Below the pieces are notes generated by a model. It was not told where the DNA came from. It did not search any database and saw only the letters and a list, made by a program, of their open reading frames with translations. From Nematostella vectensis (Eukaryota > Cnidaria > Anthozoa > Actiniaria > Edwardsiidae), in NCBI RefSeq assembly GCF_932526225.1, contig NC_064042.1:11419040-11483039 (forward strand): 64,000 bases of DNA, given 5' to 3'. Made by a program: the position numbers and the translations under genes. Numbering within the stretch: the stretch's first letter is position 1; each line of letters opens with the position of its first letter. This document shows, piece by piece, positions 22,017-35,100 of the stretch.

Positions 22017-25000
22017 CCTAATTCCGTTCATGGGGACTGCCAGATAAGGCTGATGAGGGACATAGTAGACAACCTATTGATATAACCCTGACCGACTAAC
22101 CATGTCTATAGAAAACGCACCTGGGAGAGGTGTCGCTTCTTAAATCGCCTTAAAGTGCCATTTCATACATCACAAATAGCTCATGTCAAGCTGTACAAGA
22201 TCATCTCTCGCGAACGTGACTTACAAGGTTCTAGATGTGGCCACAAATCCTAAGGAAACGCGCGCGTTGTCAAGTAATGTTCAAGTGCTTTTAAAAATTA
22301 AAAATGCTCCCCCCTTCGACAACAATATATTGCCACTCGCAAGTCCCCGCCAAAGATCACTTGATTTTCTTTAGTTTACATATTCCAAGTTCCACTAAAT
22401 TTGAGTATTCAATTTCTTCTTTTTTATATTGTTTTGTCAGACATTCTTAATGAGACTTGAAGCAAGTACACGTTAAAACCAATTTAACCATTACCACCAA
22501 AATCTTATGGGCATCTTAGAATGATATAACAATTTGCTATTGTGAGCTACTCTTTACATTTAAAAGTAATGTAGTAGTCTTACACCTCGCTATAACGAAT
22601 ATGCAATAATTCGCTACATTAAACAACCGAACCCTCTGCTATAGCAAAAACCCGAACTTTTCTTGTTTAAAGCAAAAGGCTGTAAGGGTATATATCGGTA
22701 CTTAACTGCGACATATGAGCTAAAACATATTGGCTGAAGTGCTCGCTTATCACTAAAAGCAACAATTCTTAATGTCACAGAGGCGTTTTATGGCAAAGCG
22801 CAAAAAATATAATAAACGAAGAAATTTCCAATCAGTTTAATCAATGTTTTTACCAGATATTGTTTCATGGCTTGTCAGATTTGCGCAATCAAAAAGCTAA
22901 TAATCGGTGCAAAATGTTTAGAAAAGGGTAATGAAACACCAGATGTGAATTCTCTAAATCGTTTGGGAAAGCCGATCATTAAATTTAATATTGTACTTTA
23001 ATATCGTATATTTGGATAAAAAACTAGAAGATTAAAGAAGATTATTTATCCTCAGTCAAAAAATGCACACATTTATGCTGATACTGATATATTGTATCGT
23101 ATTGAATAAGTTTGATAAAAGTTGAAAGGAAACATTTAACGTAAATCATAGCACAGGAGAATCAACCTCCCCCCCCCCTTCTTCTCCACTTTACTCCCTT
23201 CTGTACTGGGAAAGTCATAATCGTGTACTTTTGCTTGTATAAATATACAGACGGCGAAGCCCACTCTAGTGCTAAATAGAATATTGCGCAAGACTCCTGC
23301 TTCGGCTAAAACAGATTTTTGAGAAAAAACCTTTTGAGATATTAGAAGGTATAAATGGTTCTTTGGCGCATACTTTTATTTCTTTTTGAAGCTGGTACTT
23401 TAAATACTGGATGAAAAATTAAAGATATAAATCGACCTCAAAAAGAATTAAACTTTCCCTTATTCAGTGCACCGTTTATCCCCATTTTGTTGTTGGAGCA
23501 GTATTTTTCTTGAAAAGTTATTTTCATGAATACTTTTAAATAATATTTTGCCTGTTACCCTTTCTAAATTTTGTAGTTTGGATAAAAACCCGCCGTGTAT
23601 TTTTCTTATTTCATCAGGTTAAATAATCCTGCAAAACCTCTCGCACAAATACCTAGAGAATTCAATAAGATCTGTCAAACAGACAACTTAACAGCCCAGC
23701 AGGATATGATTAAGGTTTTAGCGTGATATAAAGTCCGAAATAAAATTACAGATCACAATGGGATTATAGCTAAGGTTAAGTCTAGCGAAATTTTCTCACA
23801 TCTTAGATTATTCAAGGTTTTATCTACCACCCGATTATGACCGCAATAAAAATGACAAAAAGGAAATATCAATCAAATTCAAGTTATATCACATACCCAG
23901 TACTAGTAATGCCTTGAAATCGTTCGCCAAACTCACGAGTCCCGCTGGGGGGAAGTCTCATTGTGTTTTCGAAGAATGCTCACATTTCTGCCTTGTTTCT
24001 GGCCTGCAATTTTAGTATGTATAATTGACTAGTAAGAAAAAGGCTTTTGTGGCAACCGTAAAGTGGTTTTGATGGCGATAAATGCCCCACTTCCATCTGC
24101 CGAGTAACCAGACCCCAGCACACGATGTCACAGCTTCTTGTGACAACCTCGCAGTAGGGGATACCTGTGGTTGTTTATATATTCGCGCCACTTAGCCTGC
24201 AGCAAACGCGCGCACACTCCAAAACAACACTTTTTACAGGGCCTTTTTACAATCGCGTCTCAAATCTCGATGGGATTTTGAAACCTTGATGAGATACGTT
24301 AAAGATATTGCCGTCTAGTGTCTAGCATACTTATTTTGTAATAAATTAGAGTAAGAGACTGTAAAATGTAAAAAGGAACAGTTTATGGGGAAAAGAGCAT
24401 CGCGATTAAATTTCCATTTTAAGTTTTTCTCCTTAGTTAAGACACCTAAACAGTTAAAATAGTGTAATTGGGACATTTTAAATATATTATAAAAATGAAA
24501 ATCGTATCAGCCCAAAGGCTCACGTTTTTCTATATCTATTGTCTAAAAAAACTACCACATTGCAAGAAAGTTATAAACGTCAAAATAACGAAAAAAACTC
24601 ATAACCATAACCTCTAATAATAATGTAACATATTACAAATACTATGAAAGCCAAAATTTCGATAAAAAATACCTGTGTTCACTGCTTTCTTTGCCACAAA
24701 CGAAGCGATAAAAACATCCATATAGCGAAGTGAACAAACAGCTTGTCGTTGGTAGTAAAATGAAGAGCCGAACGTGAAGAAGTCACCAATGCCTTATTCA
24801 CGAAAAAAGGCGTTCGATGAGAACCTATGGCCAGGCACCTTTGTTCAAGCGTATGTTTGGGTAAAAAATCACGTCTAGCGAGATTACGATCAAACACGCT
24901 GCTCGTAAAAAGAAAAGCACGCATATCCCCGAGGGAGCGAGGCAATAAGGTGAAACCAATAAAACCTGTAGCGTATTAAATAAGTTGGCTAACAGTAATT

Positions 25001-27772
25001 TCGATGAAAAGATTGTCACTTTAATTAATGCTTCAACCTGGTTTTACAAAATAACGTTGACATTTTGCTTAAAAGGGTGTTTTAGAAATAATTAATTGAT
25101 GGAAGTGATTTAATCAATGGCTTGGTTTTCTGATGAAGTAAAGAGTGCGCAGTCACTGACCCAAACAACGGAATATAAATATCGGTATTTTACGAGATTT
25201 CGTCACCCTTATCATAGAGTAAGAGCCGTTTAGGGCGGCTTTTGGCTTTTTTTGTACACACACTATGACTGATAGTAATCGTACAATTGCTTTGAAAACA
25301 AACCTGAATAAAGTGTTCGAGTTCACACAAGCTGGTAAAACACCTTTATTGTCTTTTTTTTTGCTGTTAGGTAAAGAAGAGTTTTAACACTATCGTGAGA
25401 AACCTCAAGGCTTTCGATTGGGTTGTCTGAGAAAAGAGGCTTTTAAATAATAGCCCGCAAATTCAATATATCAATATATCTTTTTGCCCGGTTGGAGCGA
25501 GGAAAAGATGTTATATTGGAGAGGAATATGTGGGCAGCTTGGTAACGTTGTGAGAAAACAAACAAGTAAAAAAAAAAAACGGAATAGAATCTTCAAAAAC
25601 GAAGGCAAAAAAACTTTTATAATTAAAACAAGGTAGATTGGATATCATTACTACAAGTATTCATTTAGTTACTTATTGCCTTAATAATGCCTCACACCTT
25701 TGACCTTATCCTGTTTCTTATGTTTTATGTCTCAATCTATCGAAGTCATTTTGGTGTTGGCTTGTAAGATCTATCAACCCAACAAAACTCACAGCAATGA
25801 CCCAAACGGAACAATTTTTCCATAGCAAAAAGCGAAATACGGGGGTAAAGCAACTTCCCTCAGACAGTATTCTGGATAAGGTCAATTAGTCTTGTCGGGT
25901 AATATCATTTCTATTTCCTAAATTAACGGTTTTTCCTCTTGAAAAATGCGGAAAAAATATCACAAGCTAACCGTTCTACTGTAACAAAACACTAAAAAAA
26001 TAACATACAGTTGCTGATATAAGTAAAAGAAACTTCACCTTCTGACCATTTAGACCATAACGACCATTTCGTGCTTGCTTGGTAGTTTGATTCTTCTTTG
26101 AAAAAAAACTACTACTTATAAAATGGTTTCCTTAGCTCAAAAAGTCGACATTATGATTAAGTAACACGGCGCAAAGGAAACTCCACTGAGCTGAATAGCA
26201 CCCTTTGATGTTTCCACTAATTTTTTTGAGAAATTCTCATTATTCTTTATTCTCAAGGGGATACAATATATATTTTATTTCCAAAGAGACATATTGTCGT
26301 TACGAAATCCGGTCTCCTGAAAAGCCAAACCCACGGGACTGCTTGCCTGATTACCCAGTCGTGTGATGTTATCTCCTTGTGAGGGCTATAAGAAAAGAGC
26401 AAAGCTAATCCCCTCTAACCGATTAGTGTAATTGTTTATGGAAAAAGATTGAAATTGACATAGTTTGCGAAAATATTATTACCGAAGTATAATTTCAGCA
26501 TTATTTGTAAAAGGTTTATCTATGCTAATTTACAATATTTTGACTCGCTTCCTGATCGGTGAGGTGCAGTGTTTCTTTTCTTTTTACAGGCAATGACGGC
26601 AACAGACTGTGAACATTGATAACATGTGTAATTATTGTATTTTTCTATCCTTCCTTCCAACTTTTTTTAATGCAAAACAAGGCTTCCCTTTCAGTCAAAC
26701 TGATATGAAAACAATTCATAGAAAACTGCATAACTTCTCTCTTCTCGCAAAACCCGTCTTATCAAAAATACGAACGCCTAAGACAACGTGAATAGCCAAT
26801 TGATCATTCAACTATTGTCAAAATAATAATTTTTAAGGTATATTTGGGTTGGCTGTTTTATGTAGCAATGCCTATGAATGTCTGAATAGATAATGTATCG
26901 TGCAAAAAAAGTTAAATTTGATCATTACATCTTAAAATAATCACCCAAGAAAAAAAAACACAAAAAGTCTCTGACTACTGAAGCCGAGTAACTCCTCAGT
27001 TGTTGCCACCTCATACTAACTTCAACCATTTTTCCAATATTTAAGAATTACAGCGTATTTCTTTCAAGTTATTATTTGGAAAAAATATTTTCTAATGCCC
27101 ACCTTGAAATAGTTTTAGGTTTTGTTTTTATAACTTTCCCGCTTTCTCTTTGACCTTCGAGAATGCATTGACAGTGTTTTCGTATGTAACAAACGATAAA
27201 AACTCCGCACGATTCTGCCCTCAATTTTCAAAATAGCCTCCAGTCAAGAATATTCACGAAATTTTATCAAATGTGTTTGTAATGCTATCAAGCTGTTTTC
27301 TAATCTTGGAAGGCCTGAGCGATATAACGAATAATAACCCGTGTCTGGGCTGAACACTGCCCCTCAGCCATTCTTAAATACAGATGCTACAAACTCGTTA
27401 TCAAGATGGATTTGTCTGTGAATATTACAAATGACTGTGCAATCGAGATGCTTCGTTGATCGTATAATTGCGACGTTTTTTTTCCTGCTCGCATATCATC
27501 AGCTACAACAATCCTGTCAACATGGATAGCGGAGAGAAGAGGTGAAGAGGCCCTAATATTTTGGTTTGCGGTGCCAAAACATCAAACCCTCCCCATTATA
27601 TTTTTTTACTATGTAGATAACCCTTTTTGTCATCAGAATAATTGTTATTTTCGCAAGAGAAAAAAAGAGTGAAGAAATAACCATCATAACAACCACAATT
27701 CATAACACTAACAAAATTACAATAATTTTCAACCAGCATTGCTTCCAAATTCAATGATAATCGAAATATCAT
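22017..27772. other. Long gene-poor region
   Basis: AT-rich DNA without an exon, RNA gene or tandem array that I can support. Reverse frames at 24679-25019 and other short frames lack domains or splice context. Small unrecognised exons cannot be excluded. Confidence 0.4.
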
Positions 27773-27945
27773 TTTCACCAGCACCACCACCACCATCACC
27801 ATCACCAGCATCACCATCATCACCACCACCACCACCACCACCACCACCACCACCACCACCACCACCACCACCACCACCACCACCACCACCACCACCGCTC
27901 CGCCGCCGCCACCACCACCACCACCACCACCACCACCGCCAACGC
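27773..27945 (+). repeat. (CCA)n/(CAC)n microsatellite
   Basis: A nearly pure CAC/CCA run at about 27819-27897 with CCG/CGC interruptions and a second CAC run to about 27940. Open frames across it (poly-Pro, poly-His, poly-Trp, poly-Gly) are artefacts of the repeat. Confidence 0.95.
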
Positions 27946-28092
27946 CAACGCACCATACATCGTCATCGCCACCCTATACATCAAGTATTATCATCATCGT
28001 CATCGCCGCCCTATAAATCAAGTTTTATCATCATCGTCATCGCCACCCTGTACTAAAAACTTCGAAGGCGGTAAAGCATCACCTACTGGTTT

Positions 28093-28308
28093 CAGGGGCG
28101 GATCCAGGATTTCAAAATGGGGGGGGGGGGGGTGGATAATGTCCGGATAGACGGTTTTAAACTGATCCGTGGCTCTAGGTAGGATTTGTCGCGTCAGCAA
28201 AGTCAAGAAGGCGAAGGCACAAGAACAAAAGCGACTTTTCAATTTTTTTTTACTCAGAAAGAAAAGGGGAGTGAATATGCACCCAACCCACCAATGTACC
28301 CGCTCCTG
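28093..28308. mobile_element. ~216-bp MITE with 5-bp target duplication
   Basis: Begins CAGGGGCGGATCCAGGATTT and ends with the related complement ...CCCGCTCCTG. Flanked by GGTTT at 28088-28092 and 28309-28313. A G13 run lies just inside the left end. Non-coding. Confidence 0.6.
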
Positions 28309-28535
28309 GGTTTTAGTTTATACAAATAGATGGAGCCGCTTTCAAAGCACGAGTTTAAAAGATCTCGATGTTGAGTTAGCAGGAAGTGCATGCTATCCGA
28401 GCCGAGTAAATGGGTTTCCGGTGTATTGTACAACTCACGTGACTTGTAATTCATGTTATTATACATTGTGCTCACTATGTCGACTCTGATTGGCTAAGAG
28501 TGTGCGCTTTATTTTGAGAATCACACAATCTGAGG

Positions 28536-28657
28536 GTCCTCACTGATCCGCTAGCAGATAATTGATACTACGCGCGCAATGCATCTTGGGCTGAAGGTCT
28601 TTACTGATCCGCTAGCAGATAATTGATTCTACGCGCGCAATGCATCTTGGGTCTAGG
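28536..28657 (+). repeat. 61-bp tandem duplication with ZNF143/Staf-like sites
   Basis: ACTGATCCGCTAGCAGATAA and the following sequence through GCGCGCAATGCATCTTGGG occur twice with period 61 (starts 28542 and 28603). The complement CCCAAGATGCATTGCG fits the Staf/ZNF143 site with about one mismatch, once per copy. Confidence 0.75.
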
Positions 28658-28676
28658 GCGCGAAGATTCGATTGTT

Positions 28677-28688
28677 AGAAATGGCGGC
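28677..28688 (+). promoter_or_regulatory. YY1-like motif
   Basis: AGAAATGGCGGC matches the YY1 core (AANATGGCGGC) 20 bases after the duplicated Staf-like sites. Together they resemble a housekeeping promoter. No flanking gene was recognised; the ATG inside the motif opens only a 14-codon frame. Confidence 0.4.
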
Positions 28689-28689
28689 A

Positions 28690-31600
28690 TTTGTGCAAAT
28701 CGGGAATAAATTTTCTTCCCGATAAAGTGTTTTTTTAATTCGGTTTTTAGTGATATCCGAAATAAACAATGTTTTGCCAAGTGCCAACTGCCAAGTCTCG
28801 GCGATCCGAGTTCGAGTTATCGGGGTTTCGATGTATCGTGTATATCAAGTGATTTGTAATTTGCCACAACAAAATCCTATCGCGTCAACCTTGATTATAA
28901 CCTGCCATCGTGACATTTGAGATTAAAGGTAGTATATTGTATTTGCTTTTCATTTGTGCTTAACGAGTGACACATGTAAAACGATTAAGGAACAGTAATA
29001 AATTTAAGCAAGGAATTTAATCAAATTTGCCATTGATAAAGCTTTCAGTGTGCAATATCTTATTCAATTAAACAGTGGATTTAAGTTACTTAGTTGTATC
29101 TAAGGTGATTTAGTGATGTACAATATGCAGGAAAGAGCATTTTTAGGAGTTATTCTCATAGAGTGTGAATTTCCTGAACTAATAACCGCAGGTTAGTTTC
29201 ATTTGCTTTAGGGAATTCGATGTGTTTGGTGATAAACACAGTATACACAAACACAACAATTGTAATCTAATTTCTAGTGTCCGAATGTACATAAAGAGAA
29301 TAATAAGAAAAAATACTGACAAAGTAAATGCAAGTCGGGGTAAGGAAGATGAAGTGTAATAGACTTGAAGAGAGACAAGAAAATAGGAAAATGGAAAGTT
29401 GCAGAAGGTACAATACAAAAAAAATATTTTGTTAAGGTGTGCCTCTCAAGGTGTGATTCGGTTTTTAAAAATTTTTATGCAAATATTAGAAACATCTTAA
29501 TTCTCGCTACAGGTTATTGGCAATATCGCTGAAATAAAAGATCACACAAAAAAGGAATGTGCTTTGAGTGAAACAGAAAGGAAAAAAAAGCTTCAAAAAC
29601 CTTTTCGGAATGAAACATAAAATTGGTATTCGGACTAACTAATGGTTATCATTACATGAGCAGGCTGCATTTCTTCACCAGATGTGCAGCATTGATATGG
29701 CCGTCAGCTCAACGAGTTGCTTCCTTGCCTAAGATTCCGTGCGCTAAAACACACAAAGAACGAGTCGTTTGTCTGCGATTCTGACAGCAAAGGCCAACAG
29801 AATAACTTACTGGACGCGAAAATCAAGAATTCGTGAAAGTGGCGGCAAAAGGACTACAGGGTTAGGGAGAACAAGTATAAAGAGAAGTTTAAACAGCATG
29901 TTTAAAGCTTAATGTATAGGACTGGTCTCCTCGGTGACAATTCAAGTGCTGCGAATGACGCTCGTTTGACACTTTAATCAAATTCTCTTTTTTTAATGTA
30001 ACTTGAAACTCTTCGTTGTGAGGTACTTGTAGCAAAAGAGCTTATTTCTAGTCTTTGTTGCGTCTCTATAGCAAAGTACATTAAAAGAGGAATTTGGCAA
30101 ATCTTAATAGATATCCTAGTATCCTATGAATATTTAACAAAAATAATTAACTACAAAAAGACACTCCTAACGAATTTCATACAAAAGAAGAAAGCATTGG
30201 GCATATACTTATTTGGAAATGGCATAGTTTAATGGCGTAACATAGAAATGGCTAAAGCTAATAAGGGCAAGGTTTCCTGAGATTTCATTTTTTCCCCAAA
30301 ATATAGTGGCATATACGCTTATCCATTATATTATTGTGTAACTTTAGAGCTTGATTATTATTTTTATTCTCATTAAGTTATCTAACTTTGTGGAATGTCT
30401 AGTGACCTAAGTGGAGTATGCAACAAAGACCACAAAAAGAACATGAAAAAAGTGACTTACCCCAGCGAGCATGTGAGAGACAGCAGAACGACGCGCACAG
30501 TAAGAATGGGAAATTGCTCTATGATGAATCCCACAAGCTTTTGTTTATCCTTATACGTCATATTATTGACACTTTATCGCATGACACATGACATACGATA
30601 GCGGTAGCTTTCCATTCAGAAGAAAGAGCTAAAACCACCGAATTTTTTAGCCTACGTTTTCCACATCGGTCACTTTGCACACGACTGGCTTCCACACTGA
30701 CTATTGCAGCCAGTTAGAAGCGAAAGTATAGCTTGAACAATTGCATGATTGACGTGAAACACCTGCCCTAAAACGTGTAAGCAAGTCGTCAAAGAGAGCT
30801 GTCGTTTTCTCGCATACGATTTATCTGTCCTTCGTTTTTAATTCTCTTTCCACTTCGCACCTGGTCACATTTATCATAAAGCCAATTTAATCTCTTGATA
30901 CCGCTTATTTTATTACAGTATTTTAATTTTGTATCACTTTCAGCTATACTGAAAGACAAACAAAAAAAACACTTTCTTTCTCTATTTTGTCAAGAGAGCT
31001 TTCTTTTGCCCATTGTGACAAAATCATAGAAAACTTCAATCGCATTATCTGGCTACTACTTGTTATACCTCGATTTCAATCAAAACTCAGAATATGAATT
31101 TAAACTTGGTTATAAGGTTTAAAGGTGTACAAGCACCTTTATTTAAATAAATAAAATCGAACTAATCCAGAAAAGTGCACTTTAATGATGATGTAGTAAG
31201 AGTATATTTTGAAATTGTTACCATTGATGCGTTTGATCACACGCTGTGCTTCTGTGAACTCTCCGTGTGAATGGCGCTAATGGGCACAATAAAAGGCTTT
31301 ATTTGTTTTCAATATTGGCCATGTTTGGGGTGGGAATATTCAAGAAAATCGTTTTAAAACATTATCTTTAACCTAATCTCAAACTTCTCAGCTCATAAAA
31401 AAGGAAGCAAACAATAAAATTTTCTTACAATCTAATTTGATGCGTATTGTGTGGTGGAACGGAATAAAACGGACCGGAATGGGAAGTCAGAGAAACGGAA
31501 ACTAAGAGAGGAGAAAAAGAAAGAAGAAAAAAGGGGAGGAGAAGACGAGAGGGAAATAGGAAGAGGAAAAAGAGGAGGAGAAAACAGTAATAAAAAGGAC

Positions 31601-31814
31601 TAGAGAGATTAGGAAGGCTGGGATGGGAAATCAGAAAAAAGAAGGATGAATTGAAATAAAAACCATTCGAGAGGAGTGGAAGCCGAAAAGGCTGAAAAAA
31701 TGAAATAAAATGAAATAGAGAGAGCGGGAGTCATGAGAGAATAGAATGAAATAACAAGTAACATATAAAGTATATGAAAGCCGAACGGAAAGGAGGAGGT
31801 GGAGAAATACATAC
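28690..31814. other. Non-coding, gene-poor
   Basis: No gene recognised. A purine-rich tract (AGGAAGAGG-like) covers about 31480-31810 on the + strand. If the 28.6-kb island is a promoter, an unseen transcript may begin here. Confidence 0.4.
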
Positions 31815-31815
31815 A

Positions 31816-32115
31816 ATTGAAACCCCGATAACTCGAAGTGATTTTTACTCTAACTCGAACTCTACCCTGGTCCCAGAGCCTCGAGCGTCTCTCTATTTAG
31901 TTACCAGCGAGGTTACCTCGCTGACCACTAAATAGAGAGACGTTCGAGGCTCTGGAACCAGGGTACTAGAACTCCCCGCCAACTCGAACTAGTTTCAAGT
32001 TCCCTAGAGTAATTTTCAGTCATTTCTTATCGGGTAACTCGAAATCCCCGCAAAGTCGAATTCTATCTTTTTTCACCTCCCTGGAGGCGGATAGTAACGG
32101 GGCTCTACTTTTTTA
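31816..32115. mobile_element. Probable pogo/Tigger-like MITE, interrupted by a second MITE
   Basis: AACTCGAA and CCCCG strings recur across this stretch. The left end GAAACCCCGATAACTCGAA is loosely mirrored at the right by GTAACGGGGCTCT. The ends resemble those of Tigger-type elements, but the exact termini are not certain. It contains the palindromic element at 31866-31962. Confidence 0.45.
31866..31962. mobile_element. Palindromic TA-flanked MITE nested in another repeat
   Basis: Two ~48-base arms, CCCTGGTCCCAGAGCCTCGA... and its near-perfect complement, meet near 31914 and can form one long hairpin. TA flanks both ends. It splits a surrounding run of AACTCGAACTC sequence, so it inserted later. 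Confidence 0.75.
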
Positions 32116-35100
32116 TGTTTTATCATCCGCGACTTTTGAACCCTCGCTTGACGGGGAACCTTGCGCAGTACGCCACTGCCTGCTTGGAATTGTTAGCGGC
32201 TTTTGAAATATTTATCGACCAAGGGTCCGCTATCATAAACATGTCTATCTTGAATTTAAATTAATTTTGCAACTGTCAAACACTTTCGTAACAAAGTATA
32301 CCCTTGAGGGGTGTGTAGGGAATAAAAACAATGAACTCGCGTTGTCCGGTTCCGATTCACTGACGGTAGGATATCTGTGATAATTTCATGGTCGAGTTGA
32401 TAAACCCACAAAACTATATAACACATGCCACTGAGGAATGAGCTCGCATTACAACAGAAATGTAGTGTAGTTCTTCCGTGAACATGTTCAAAGCACTTAC
32501 AGTGCCGAATTATCGTGAGTGTTTTCCTCGAAGCTGACATAAAGCAATCAGTGATGACGCACACATCTCATCACTTAGCTACATTTGTTGCCTCGCATTA
32601 AAATAATATCAATCATATATTGAAATGAAAAAGAAAACAATCATAGTTACCTTTTCAGCAAGAGCTTGCTTGACTGCAACAAAACAACAAAATAAAACGA
32701 ATCTTTGTATCGTATTTCCTTCTCCAGCAGCGAAGAATTCATGAATGTTGTGATTATTGTGTTTTCACAAGCCAGAAGAGTCTAATTCGAAATTCTGCTT
32801 CCTCAATATGATTACTGGGGACTTCGACACCTTGTATATCTTCCCAATTGGTGATGTAACTTGGGTAATCAACACTCAATCAGTCTCTTTGCATTTGAGT
32901 CAAGAACATGTCACGTCTGCTCGATATCACGATACAATTCTCCTAATGATTGCCTTGTCATCTGAGATTCAGATTGTCAGAGAGATGAACATCTACACAC
33001 CAGGGATCCAAACGGATCAACCATTTGAAACGCTGCTGGTTGGATCGATAATTGATTCTTCTAGTATCCTTTATCAAGGAATTTCAAATCTAATTATCAC
33101 CCTTATGATGGAATTATTATAATCGGTTTTACAAATAAGTTACAGCATTCCAAGATTCAGTACACAGATAACTCGATGCCCCGGCTAGAAGTTCCATTTT
33201 GCATTGAGGTTAAAATCCACTTGAGACTAGAAATATGCCATTTGTATTGGTCCGTAAATTAAATCCCCAAATCCCCACTCAGATCAAGCGCAGAGAATTC
33301 TTGCATATCCTTATTTTGTTGATCCACTCCTCTAGTTAGAGATAGGATACATTTCAGTATGATGAGGGTAAAAGCTTCCCTGCTAGCAGAGGTCTCTTTT
33401 CCTCGCGAACGCCAGCCCAGCGAAATACAGAGAAAAGAGGCCTCTGCTAGCAGAGAAGTTAAAAGCTTGATTGCTTCTGCTTTCACTTTCCTCGACAGTA
33501 CATCTGACCCCTATTAAAATGCGAAACACATTCTGAAAGTGAAAACACCCCAGAAATGAAACCATACATTCGGATGACCCCATCGATATGGCAGCTAATT
33601 GCTTTGCGTATGGGCTGTAGAAAAGGACCTATCACCAAAATATTTCCTGCGAATATTACTGTGCAATGCTCTTGCAAGGTATATACTACACGCATATTTT
33701 TAGGAAGGCAATTACCAGGTTTCTAGCGCTGTCTTGTTACGCGACGCACAGCTTGCTGAGATATAGCGTAAAAGGTAGTACACTTAAAAGCACGCGAGCT
33801 TACAGGGGATTTTGCTGTCACATTTTCTAGATATCACAATTAATATTTTAATATTTACTATATATTTCCCTTGTTGAAAATTAGGCCTCGTTCACACGGT
33901 ACCGGTCGAGTTTTTGGCCGCTCAAACGTTATTTGTTTATTCTGTATGTAAGGATTAGGATTCCGTGTAAACACCCCTTTCGTTACGAATATAGAGCTGT
34001 CAAAAATTTCAACGGCATCGCTTGTATAAAGGTATACAACGAGTTTTAAGATGCACTTAAAGTGAACTGATGAGATCAAAGCCATATCTCTATTTCAGTT
34101 AGTAAGCAGCAATTTTTTATCGGGAGAGGGAACACTACCAAAACAAGAAGGAAGTATGTACCCACCAACTAAGAGCTTCTTGCTGAGTGTTTTTAGTTCT
34201 TAGAGTTGGAAATTCCCGGTGGGGGGAGGGGGGGGTTCGAGAACAGACAGGGGTGCTTGACAGCAAAATCAATTTTAACCCTAAGGGATAGCATTAAGGG
34301 CGTGGTCAACAACAATCCTTACCCCTAAGAGATAGCACATTGGTTGTGGTCGAAGGAATTTTTAACCCTTAGATATAGCATTAAAGACAATGCCCGTTTT
34401 AATTGGCTAACGGATCCTGTATTCTATGTTACCGACAGTAAAGCCGATCAGTTGACTGGTTTATTGTAAAATACGTTTCGAGCGATTGGGCCACCATTTA
34501 TTGTGAGACACTCTAAAAGATAGCAGAATCGGAAAATCCTAAAACACCCCCTAAGAGATAGCAGTTGGTAAGAATGTTATACCCTAAAAGAAAGGTCGAG
34601 CGCCCCCGTCTACTTTTCTGGAGAGTCCCCCCCCCCCCCCCCCCGGGGGTGGAAATTTCTTCAAACGCACCACCCAGTGTGCTCTCTTAGGGGCAAGAAT
34701 TGCTGTTGACCATAACCAATTTCAACCGACGATCGGAAAATCGCGGAAATTTCCTTTATGAATCGTAAGAATCTTTGATAAACCAAGGGAAAAATAAATA
34801 AAAATAATAATAAATAGGAAGGGCAACATACTCCCTATTTTGATCTTATGAGGACGATAAACATGTTTTGATTTTAAAATGCGACAGACTATTTGAGATA
34901 TACAGATGAATTTTGGCCAAATGATCAAATAACATATAAAGGATTTCTTCAACTGGCAGTGTCACGAGAACAAAATACGGTTTGAGCAAACAGATCGAAC
35001 ATCGTGAACAGACGACCGCCAGCCGTATTGTAAGACAAGGGTCTGCTTTAATTTTTTTATTTCTAATGACCGCCATGGTCACGTCTGCCGAAGCTCATAA

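Noticed and set aside
27596-28056. Poly-Pro/poly-His or poly-Trp/poly-Gly proteins
   Set aside because: These are translations of the (CCA)n microsatellite on both strands.
32757-33122. 121-codon open frame
   Set aside because: No domain, no splice or promoter context, and unexceptional length for AT-rich DNA.
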